From the NCBI GenBank assembly GCA_965249045.1, contig OZ252213.1, positions 1,550,001-1,614,000 of the forward strand: a DNA stretch of 64,000 nt, given 5' to 3'. Shown piece after piece: positions 1-7,079 of the stretch (position 1 is its first letter; the number at the start of each line of letters is the position of its first letter). The notes under the pieces were generated by a model. The model made no database searches and was not told the DNA's origin. It worked only from the letters and a program-made list of their open reading frames with translations. The position numbers and the translations under genes are program-made. This DNA is from Nemesobacter sp965249045. GTDB lineage: Bacteria > Desulfobacterota_D > UBA1144 > Nemesobacterales > Nemesobacteraceae.

Positions 1-1689
1 AATCTTTTGTTCCTCAAGCCAGGATATAAGCTGGCGCTGCATGAGAAGATCCATGTATCTTCTGATTGGAGAAGTCATCTGAACATAGGAAGTTACCCCC
101 AGAGACTTATGGGCTTCGGGCTTGGAGGTAACAAAGGAGGGTTTTAAGTGCTTTATTACCTTTACCGGAAAAAGAACATCCGCGGGATCAATTTCTCTGG
201 CTTCAGGATCAATCTCCTGAGCCTGAGAACGAAAAAGGGCCGGAATTTCGTTTTTATCGAAAAAAGCCCCTGAAAGCCGATTCATAAGTATCATGCATTC
301 GGAGACAACGTTGTGGGCGGGAGAATCCATGTAGTCTTTGCTGATTGAGATTCCGTCTCTGTCCCCTACCCTGATCTTGAGTTCTGGGAGTTGAACTATA
401 AAAGCGCCTTTCTCGACTCTCCCGTTTCTAAGTGAGTTAGCAAGGACCACAAGGGATTTTCCCCATTGCGTCCGGTGGAACATCTCAGTCGCTTCAGCGT
501 AGGTAAGATTTTTCGAAACCCTTATGACTGTCGTTTCAAAATGATAATCGATTAAGGTGAAGTCTTCTTTCTCAAAAGTGGCAAAAAGGGAAAGCGCAGG
601 TCGAGGGTCACCGGCGGTTAGGCTGAGTTTCCTACTCACAAGCTCCCGAGGAAACATATCCACGCGTCTCTCGGGGAAATAAACCGTCTCTGCGCGCTCA
701 CGGGCCCCCTGATCGAGAAAACATCCCCTGCTTACAACATGGGCAACACTCGAGATGTGAACACCTAGAGTGATTCGGTCCCCGTGCGTTTCAAGGGAAA
801 GGGCGTCATCCATGTCCTGCGTTGTTTCACTGTCAATCGAAAAAACTTCAAGATCCGTTCTGTCGGTAAGACCCGCAAAGCTATCCTGAACGTTAAAAAC
901 AGCCTCTGCCTCTTCCAGTGCTCTTTGGGAGTGCCTGAAATGAAAGGCGATCTTTTTTGATTCCGGGTCATCGTCTTTTTTCCAGAAACCCGTTTTTATA
1001 AGAAATTCAACCGCCGATTCCACTTCCTTAAGCCCCGACTCATAAAGAAAACCCTTAGCTTCCTTCGCCCGTTCATAGCCGTCAAGATCAATTACGTACC
1101 GCTCGATCAGTTCAAGAAATTCACTGTGGCTCTCATCAACCACCGACGGAACTTCGCCGCCTAGAACGGAACGCACCCAGTTTACGGCTGCCTGCGTTTT
1201 TTGTTCCCTTTCCTCTCTGAGTTCAAGGGCGTGGAGTATCTTGGAGACATCCTCCTGTGAGCGTACAAGGTAGCCGTCTTCTGCTCTTGTCAGGTAAACC
1301 GTGCTTTTATCCACGGCCCAGAAAAGTAAAAGCCTTTGCTCCATAGAAACCTGCTCTTTACCCGAATACAAATCCAGTATCTCCTCAAAGCTTACGGTTT
1401 CCTGTTCCTCTACAACACACTGCCACAACGTTTCCAGATCAATGGAGTCCCTTTTTTCCTCAAGGTCTCTTCTCCATTTTCTCATTTCGAGTTTTTTCTC
1501 GGAGTCTGTCAGGGTTTCGGAAACGGTTATTCCGGTCAGCAGTACAACTTTTTTCGGTTCAATCGAGTAGCGCTTTCCGTCCTCTGAGAGAACGGAGAAT
1601 TTGCCGGGATGGACAGAGAGAACAATTCCCAAGGTAGGCTCTCTTCTTTTTCTGTAGGCAATAAGTTCGTTTATGCTGGGAGAATTCAT
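1..1689 (-). CDS. RNB-domain exoribonuclease (RNase II/R family), C-terminus beyond window
   Basis: An open frame runs without a stop from the ATG at 1689 to the window edge (about 563 codons). Around residue 280-300 it reads FSIDSETTQDMDDALSLE, the metal-binding Asp cluster of the RNB catalytic domain, and later SPIRRYMDLLMQRQL, the conserved end-of-RNB motif. Known role of the family: processive 3'-to-5' hydrolysis of single-stranded RNA in the cytoplasm. The N-terminal 270 residues do not show a typical RNase R cold-shock region, so the protein belongs to a divergent RNB branch. It starts 17 bp after the pyrG stop, so the two are probably cotranscribed. No strong Shine-Dalgarno is visible. 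An S1 domain may lie past the edge. Confidence 0.9.
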   Translation of the reverse strand, partial: MNSPSINELIAYRKRREPTLGIVLSVHPGKFSVLSEDGKRYSIEPKKVVLLTGITVSETLTDSEKKLEMRKWRRDLEEKRDSIDLETLWQCVVEEQETVSFEEILDLYSGKEQVSMEQRLLLFWAVDKSTVYLTRAEDGYLVRSQEDVSKILHALELREEREQKTQAAVNWVRSVLGGEVPSVVDESHSEFLELIERYVIDLDGYERAKEAKGFLYESGLKEVESAVEFLIKTGFWKKDDDPESKKIAFHFRHSQRALEEAEAVFNVQDSFAGLTDRTDLEVFSIDSETTQDMDDALSLETHGDRITLGVHISSVAHVVSRGCFLDQGARERAETVYFPERRVDMFPRELVSRKLSLTAGDPRPALSLFATFEKEDFTLIDYHFETTVIRVSKNLTYAEATEMFHRTQWGKSLVVLANSLRNGRVEKGAFIVQLPELKIRVGDRDGISISKDYMDSPAHNVVSECMILMNRLSGAFFDKNEIPALFRSQAQEIDPEAREIDPADVLFPVKVIKHLKPSFVTSKPEAHKSLGVTSYVQMTSPIRRYMDLLMQRQLISWLEEQKI

Positions 1690-1706
1690 CGAATGGAGCA
1701 ATTCGA

Positions 1707-3320
1707 TCAGTTAAGAGAATTTTTGTACTCAAGCGCCCCTTTTATGAAATCTCTGAAAAGCGGGTGAGCGCTGAGGGGCTTTGACTTGAATTCGGGATGG
1801 AACTGGCAGCCGACAAACCAAGGATGATCCTTAAGTTCCATGATTTCGACCAGATTTCCATCCGGCGACAGGCCACAGAGAACCATCCCCTTCGACTCAA
1901 GAATTTCCCTGTAGCTGTTGTTCACTTCAAACCGGTGGCGATGCCTTTCGGAGATCTCAGAAACCCCGTAGATGCCGCTTGCCAGGGTCTCGGGCCTTAT
2001 GACGCAGGGATAAGCCCCAAGTCTCATTGTCCCGCCCTTTTCACTTATATTCTTCTGCGATTCCATTATGTCTATAACGGGGTTTTCCGTACCCCCGTTA
2101 TTCTCGGTCGTATCCGCGTCATTTATGCCGCATACGTTTCTTGAAAACTCAATAACGGCAAGTTGCATACCGTAACAGATTCCAAAAAAGGGAAGCTGAT
2201 TCTCCCTTGCGTACTTCGTGGCACAGACTTTGCCGTCAATTCCTCTCTCCCCGAATCCTCCGGGAACAAGTATCCCGTGAACATCGGAGAAGTAGTCCTC
2301 GGGACATGTTTCGTCCATTTTTTCTGAATCCACGTATTTTATCTCAACGTTTGAATCGTTGGCTATGCCGCCGTGGTAAAGGGCCTCATGAAGACTTTTG
2401 TAAGCGTCTCCGTGTGAGACGTATTTTCCGACAACAGCTATACGCACGGTTTTTTTCACATTCTTTATTCTTCGTACGAGCTCTTCCCATTCCCCCATGT
2501 CGGGTTTTTTGGTCCACATGCCCAGACATTCAACAATTATCTCAGCAAGCCCTTCTTTTTTGTACATAAGCGGGACTTCATATATGTGCTCAACGTCCTT
2601 AGCCGTAATAACCGCTTTTTGTTCAATGTTGCAGAAAAGAGCTATTTTCCCCTTGACGTCTTCTGGAAGGAACTTGTTCTCGGTGCGACACAGAAGTATG
2701 TCTGGCTGAATTCCTATCTGGAGAAGTTCCTTTACGCTGTGCTGCGTAGGTTTTGTTTTCAGTTCTCCGGCGGCGGCCACATAGGGAACATATGTAAGAT
2801 GGATGAAAAGCGTGTTCTGCTTACCAATATCCGATCTCAGCTGCCTTACCGCCTCAAGAAAAGGAAGACTTTCTATGTCTCCCACCGTACCGCCGATCTC
2901 GACTATGATCACGTCGTTACCGTCCTCGAGGGCACGCACGCGGGATTTTATCTCATCTGTTATGTGGGGGATTACCTGGACCGTTTTGCCGAGAAACCTT
3001 CCTTCCCTCTCCTTGGAAATAACGGAGTCGTAGACCTTGCCGCTTGTCAGATTGTTTTTCTTGCCGAGGCGGGCCTTGGTAAATCTTTCGTAATGACCTA
3101 AATCAAGATCCGTTTCCGCCCCGTCATCGGTAACAAATACTTCCCCGTGCTCAAAAGGGTTCATCGTACCCGGATCAACGTTTATGTAGGGATCAAGCTT
3201 CTGAAGGGTGACTCGAAGACCGCAACATTCAAGAAGTAGGCCTATTGAAGAAGCGGAGATGCCTTTTCCCAGAGAAGACATAACCCCGCCTGTAACAAAA
3301 ATAAACTTAGCGCTTTTCAC
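1707..3320 (-). CDS. pyrG: CTP synthase
   Basis: A 537-residue protein, the normal length for CTP synthase, which makes CTP from UTP, ATP and glutamine in pyrimidine synthesis. The N-terminal synthetase domain begins KFIFVTGGVMSSLGKGISAS, the nucleotide-binding loop, followed by LDPYINVDPGTMNPFEHGEV. The C-terminal class I glutamine amidotransferase domain shows GVLVPGGFG-type and FFGICYGMQ motifs with the catalytic Cys near residue 380, and the His/Glu pair in CQFHPEF near the end. The synthetase and glutaminase motifs are intact. It lies between rdgB upstream (169 bp gap) and the RNB ribonuclease downstream. Confidence 0.98.
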   Translation of the reverse strand: MKSAKFIFVTGGVMSSLGKGISASSIGLLLECCGLRVTLQKLDPYINVDPGTMNPFEHGEVFVTDDGAETDLDLGHYERFTKARLGKKNNLTSGKVYDSVISKEREGRFLGKTVQVIPHITDEIKSRVRALEDGNDVIIVEIGGTVGDIESLPFLEAVRQLRSDIGKQNTLFIHLTYVPYVAAAGELKTKPTQHSVKELLQIGIQPDILLCRTENKFLPEDVKGKIALFCNIEQKAVITAKDVEHIYEVPLMYKKEGLAEIIVECLGMWTKKPDMGEWEELVRRIKNVKKTVRIAVVGKYVSHGDAYKSLHEALYHGGIANDSNVEIKYVDSEKMDETCPEDYFSDVHGILVPGGFGERGIDGKVCATKYARENQLPFFGICYGMQLAVIEFSRNVCGINDADTTENNGGTENPVIDIMESQKNISEKGGTMRLGAYPCVIRPETLASGIYGVSEISERHRHRFEVNNSYREILESKGMVLCGLSPDGNLVEIMELKDHPWFVGCQFHPEFKSKPLSAHPLFRDFIKGALEYKNSLN

Positions 3321-3488
3321 TCAGAAATACCTTCTGTTTTGTTATGAGTCCAGAAACCAGCCAGAGGTGGAATCAGCACTAATATATTCAATCCGAGAGC
3401 AGCTTACAATTAAAACCGGGAGTTTGCATGAATTCGGAGGGAGAAACGGCAAAAATGAAAAGCATCTTGTAAGCTCGGGGAACTAAGA

Positions 3489-4091
3489 CTATTTCAGACT
3501 GGAAAAATACGATAGAAGCTTTTCTGAGGCAATTGCCCTGTGGCTTATCCTGTTTTTTACGTCGAGGCCAAGCTCGGCCATAGTCCTTGAGTGCTCAGGA
3601 ACAAAAAAAACAGGGTCATAACCAAAACCGCCCCGCCCCCTTTTCTCCGAGAGTATTTCTCCACGGCACTCACCTTCGAAAAATTCCTCTGCGCCATTTA
3701 CGCACACAAGAGCTATACAGCAAACAAACTTGGCGCTTCTATTGTTCTCCCTTTTAAGCTCAGACAACAGTTTTTCGTTATTCTCATCATCCGAAGCCCC
3801 TTCTCCCGCATACCTAGCCGAATAAATCCCAGGTGCTCCCCCCAGAGCATCCACGACCAAACCCGAATCATCCCCTATGGCATCCACTCCAAGAAAATCA
3901 GAAGTTGCTTTCGCCTTTATAAGGGCATTCTCTCTGAAAGAAAGGCCTGTCTCCTTTATCTCGGGAATATCATCAAAATCCTCAAGAGAGAGAATCTCAT
4001 CGTACGCGTCGGCGAGAATTGATCTGAATTCTTTCAGTTTTCCTTTGTTTTTCGTAGCAATTACGATGGTTTTGCGTTTCATCTTACCCAC
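3489..4091 (-). CDS. rdgB: RdgB/HAM1 non-canonical purine NTP pyrophosphatase
   Basis: A 200-residue protein of the Ham1/RdgB family, which hydrolyses dITP, XTP and ITP to monophosphates to keep deaminated purines out of DNA and RNA. The start IVIATKNKGKLKEFRSIL is the family's substrate-binding T/SxNxxK region. The residues GDDSGLVVDALGGAPGIYSARYAG carry the catalytic Asp pair and metal site, and GRGGFGYDPVFF plus SHRAIA are the other two conserved blocks. It starts just after the stop of the upstream unknown gene (4-bp gap) and is cotranscribed with it in the same direction. Confidence 0.95.
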   Translation of the reverse strand: MGKMKRKTIVIATKNKGKLKEFRSILADAYDEILSLEDFDDIPEIKETGLSFRENALIKAKATSDFLGVDAIGDDSGLVVDALGGAPGIYSARYAGEGASDDENNEKLLSELKRENNRSAKFVCCIALVCVNGAEEFFEGECRGEILSEKRGRGGFGYDPVFFVPEHSRTMAELGLDVKNRISHRAIASEKLLSYFSSLK

Positions 4092-4095
4092 AACC

Positions 4096-4890
4096 TCAGG
4101 CTAAGCCGGATAAAAGTAGTTTTTCAGTATACCCCGTCACCTTGGATGCGGAAGATAAGAGACTATTAAAAGCGCCGAATGTCTTGACCAAAGCCCCTTC
4201 TTTGCTGAGCTTGCCGGTCACTGATAGGACAAATCTGTATTCTTGCTGGGGTGCATAGCGTCTTCGCTTTACGAAGGGACATATCGTTCCTCTCATCTCC
4301 ACAGGAAATCGTTCTACAAAGCTACATAGATAGTCGGTATATATCACCAGCCCGTGATCAACCTGAATAATCGTCTTTCCCATGTTCGATGCTCGTTCCA
4401 GCAGTCCTATGCAGTCAAGTTTAACAACATCGTTACTCTCTAGATACCTTGCCACCAAAAGCCCCAATTGCCTTGCGAAAACCGCCGGTTCTGGGATTTT
4501 TGTCACCCAATCATATTCATCAGGAAGATTCTGCCTTAGTTTCTTCACTTCTCGCATCGAGCTTGGAATTAAGGATGTGCAGAACATCCAGAAATCAGCA
4601 GGCCTCTCCCATGTTATTTCTGCTGTTCCGATTCTAGGGTATGTGTGACTAAACCTGTTTTGTCCATTTTTACGCAGTAACTCTGCAATGCTTAATTGCT
4701 CTACATACCTAGATTCAAGCTTGTCTCCGATACAGTCAGGGCCTTCTTCCCGACTTCGAAAGTAGTCTGCACTCTTGAGCATAATTTTGCCCGCAAAGGG
4801 AAGCGTATGATCTTTCTCTGAAAACTTGATAACCGCAGGCGGCATCTTCTGGAAATCGCGCAGGCCACTGAAATCTACATACCGCTCCAC
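4096..4890 (-). CDS. Unrecognised 264-residue protein
   Basis: I do not recognise this protein with confidence. It is a soluble-looking 264-residue protein without signal peptide or membrane segments. The C-terminal stretch CPFVKRRRYAPQQEYRFVLS resembles the K..Y..E.EYR pattern of DUF2971-type proteins, which are often found near defence genes, but this is only a pattern match. Its start codon lies 30 bp from the end of an IS256 element, so its promoter region has been displaced by the insertion. The stop is 4 bp before rdgB. It is probably the first accessory gene at the boundary between the housekeeping cluster and the island. Confidence 0.6.
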   Translation of the reverse strand: MERYVDFSGLRDFQKMPPAVIKFSEKDHTLPFAGKIMLKSADYFRSREEGPDCIGDKLESRYVEQLSIAELLRKNGQNRFSHTYPRIGTAEITWERPADFWMFCTSLIPSSMREVKKLRQNLPDEYDWVTKIPEPAVFARQLGLLVARYLESNDVVKLDCIGLLERASNMGKTIIQVDHGLVIYTDYLCSFVERFPVEMRGTICPFVKRRRYAPQQEYRFVLSVTGKLSKEGALVKTFGAFNSLLSSASKVTGYTEKLLLSGLA

Positions 4891-4919
4891 TACCCTGAAG
4901 CTGTCGAGGAGTTATAACT

Positions 4920-6435
4920 AAATCTGGTGTTCAGAGTGATTTGAAAAAAAGCGGCGTATCCGGTTGATTTGTTGTTTGAGTTCAAAAAAACAACCAATAG
5001 GAGGATACGCCACTATGGGCAAGAAGGATAAAGTTTTTGACCTCAAAGGTCAAAAAGAGACAATCGATTCATTGAACGGACTGTTCAGCAAATTTGTCCA
5101 CTCAGAAAGACAGAGAGCGGTTGCCAAAGAATTGAAGCTTGACGGACACATGGGAAACGGGCTTCAAGGCCCCGGGGCGGTTGCTGACCCCCTCAGCGAG
5201 ATGTTGAGAGAGGGCGCCCGGTTTCTTCTCGGCACAGCCGTGCGGTGCGAGCTCGAAGAGTTCCTCAAGCAATACGAGGATCGTCTTCTGGACAATGGGA
5301 GAGTCGCGGTTGTGCGCAACGGATACCTGCCCGAGCGGGAGATACAGACCGGCATTGGTCCCGTGAAGGTACGAGTTCCCAAGGTGAGGTCCAAGGACGG
5401 GGAACCCGTCACTTTCCACTCGGTATTGGTGCCTCCCTATGTGCGCAAGGCCGCGACGCTTGAGGCGGCTTTGCCTTGGCTGTATCTGAAGGGAGTATCC
5501 ACCGGGGAGATGGGGCCTGCGCTAGAGGCGCTGATCGGGCCTGAGGCCAGGGGGCTTTCGCAAAGCACGGTGTCGCGGCTCAAAAAACAGTGGGCCGAGC
5601 AATACGGTACCTGGAGGACCGGGGATTTGAGCGAGGGTCGCTGGGTGTATATATGGGTAGACGGCATATACAGCAACATACGAGGAGATAACCCTCGGTT
5701 GTGCGTGCTGGTGGTCATAGGGGTAAACGAACGTGGGGAGAAGCACTTCCTGGCTATCGAAGACGGTGTGCGAGAATCAAAGCAGAGCTGGCGTGAGGTA
5801 TTGGTGAATCTCAAAGGGCGTGGGATGAAGGAAGCCCCGAAGCTTGCTGTTGGAGATGGAGCGCTTGGGTTTTGGCCCGCTCTTGAAGAGGTTTACGGAG
5901 AAACCCGTCAGCAGCGCTGCTGGGTGCACAAAACGATGAACGTACTCAACTACCTGCCCAAGTCCTCCCAGCCCAAGGCCAAGAGGCAGCTGCATGATAT
6001 CTGGCAGGCGGAGACAAAGGAAGACGCGGAGAGGGCCTTTGATCTGTTCTTGAAGACATATGAAGACAAGTACCCGAGAGCGGCACAGTGCCTTGTGAAG
6101 GACAGGGAGGAGTTGCTGGCGTTTTACGACTTTCCCGCCAACCACTGGCGGAGCATTCGGACAACGAACCCGATTGAGTCGGCCTTCGGCACAATACGGC
6201 ATCGGACCAGACGCTGCAAAGGCTGTCTGAGTTCCGAGGGCATGTTGCACATGATATTCAAGCTGGGGATGTGCGCGGAGAAGAACTGGCGCAAAATTAA
6301 CGGGTTTGATTTCCTGGCGAAAGTGATAACGGGAGTGAAGTTCAGAGATGGGATCGAAGAGACAACAGAGAAAACAGCGGAGGTGACGACAGACGATCAG
6401 GTCGCCGCTTGATCATGTCCTTGAACACCAGATTT
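4920..6435 (+). mobile_element. IS256-family insertion sequence
   Basis: The element is bounded by perfect 14-bp inverted repeats, aaatctggtgttca at 4920-4933 and its complement at 6422-6435, and holds one transposase gene. Size (about 1.5 kb) and transposase type fit IS256. I could not find the expected 8-9 bp target duplication outside these ends, so either the true ends differ by a few bases or flanking sequence has changed. Confidence 0.85.
5015..6412 (+). CDS. IS256-family (mutator-type) transposase
   Basis: The ATG at 5015 is preceded by aggagg at 4999-5004, giving 465 residues. An upstream in-frame start at 4964 lacks a ribosome-binding site and is rejected. Family features are WVDGIYSNIRGDN (first catalytic Asp), VGDGALGFWPALEE (second Asp), and NPIESAFGTIRHRTRRCKGC with the catalytic Glu, typical of the DDE fold of Transposase_mut. 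The protein is full length and looks intact, so the element may still be active. Confidence 0.95.
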   Translation: MGKKDKVFDLKGQKETIDSLNGLFSKFVHSERQRAVAKELKLDGHMGNGLQGPGAVADPLSEMLREGARFLLGTAVRCELEEFLKQYEDRLLDNGRVAVVRNGYLPEREIQTGIGPVKVRVPKVRSKDGEPVTFHSVLVPPYVRKAATLEAALPWLYLKGVSTGEMGPALEALIGPEARGLSQSTVSRLKKQWAEQYGTWRTGDLSEGRWVYIWVDGIYSNIRGDNPRLCVLVVIGVNERGEKHFLAIEDGVRESKQSWREVLVNLKGRGMKEAPKLAVGDGALGFWPALEEVYGETRQQRCWVHKTMNVLNYLPKSSQPKAKRQLHDIWQAETKEDAERAFDLFLKTYEDKYPRAAQCLVKDREELLAFYDFPANHWRSIRTTNPIESAFGTIRHRTRRCKGCLSSEGMLHMIFKLGMCAEKNWRKINGFDFLAKVITGVKFRDGIEETTEKTAEVTTDDQVAA

Positions 6436-6533
6436 GCATATATCTCGCTGTCGAGATCCGTAACCGTTACTGTACCTAGACACTCAGTCATTTACTTAGG
6501 AAACTATATATTCTTGTCGACACAGATTGCCTT

Positions 6534-6851
6534 TTAAAGCTGACTATTCGGTCGAGAACCCTTCCTGCATTCAAAACCAAGACTAGAGAGCTTTTTCAAG
6601 ACAGGGTCGCCGCCATAAAAATGGTTATCATAAGGGATTAAAGGATCTGAATCTGTAGCAAAACCATAAGCTACGCCGACAATCGCCTTAGAATCATATG
6701 GTTGTTCTTTGTAGATAAGCCAACAGGTTTTAGCTTTGCCAAATTTATATTCTTTGAGAAATTCGTCTCGACCCAGCTCGTTAAACTTCCCAATTGCCTT
6801 AAGCACATGTTGACGCCTGATGGGTTCCAACAAGAGACCAACCCGATTCAA
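6534..6851 (-). CDS. Small protein resembling the ScoMcrA N-terminal head domain
   Basis: A 105-residue protein from a TTG at 6851. The pattern RRQHVLKAIGKFNELGRDEF, then KAKTCWLIYKEQPYDSKAIV, then FYGGDPVLKKLSSLGFE matches the small head domain found at the N-terminus of ScoMcrA-like HNH restriction enzymes, which are modification-dependent nucleases. Here it stands alone without the HNH or SRA part. It overlaps the end of the upstream gene by 53 bp in another frame, so either the pair is translationally coupled or they were once one gene. It lies downstream of the type IIL enzyme in the same direction. Function is inferred from domain resemblance only. Confidence 0.55.
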   Translation of the reverse strand: MNRVGLLLEPIRRQHVLKAIGKFNELGRDEFLKEYKFGKAKTCWLIYKEQPYDSKAIVGVAYGFATDSDPLIPYDNHFYGGDPVLKKLSSLGFECRKGSRPNSQL

Positions 6852-7077
6852 TCGTTTCCTCCTCGTAGATGATAATTTTCTCTCCCTCGGGCGGAGATCC
6901 TAGAACTATTGAGAATACATCCTCAGTATCCAACCGTGACATGTCGGGGATTGAGTATTCGGATTCTTTGCTTTTGCTCACATTATCAAAACCTCTTAAT
7001 TTTTTAGAGAAATACAAGTTGCCGTAATAGTAAGTCTCAAAACTACGGGTAGCTACAAAAGGTTTGCAGGTATCCAT
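6799..7077 (-). CDS. Unrecognised 92-residue protein of the restriction locus
   Basis: A small acidic protein starting at 7077, two bases after the stop of the MmeI-like gene, so almost certainly cotranscribed with it. It contains the stretch YSIPDMSRLDTEDVFSIVLG, which I cannot assign to a family. Its last 53 bp overlap the start of the McrA-head gene in a different frame. It could be an independent accessory protein or the 5' part of a frameshifted longer gene. Confidence 0.5.
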   Translation of the reverse strand: MDTCKPFVATRSFETYYYGNLYFSKKLRGFDNVSKSKESEYSIPDMSRLDTEDVFSIVLGSPPEGEKIIIYEEETIESGWSLVGTHQASTCA

Positions 7078-7079
7078 TA

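Noticed and set aside
4900..6455. gctgtcgag near both sides of the IS256 as a target duplication
   Set aside because: The copies (4900-4908 and 6447-6455) are 11 bp away from each end, not adjacent, so they are probably chance.
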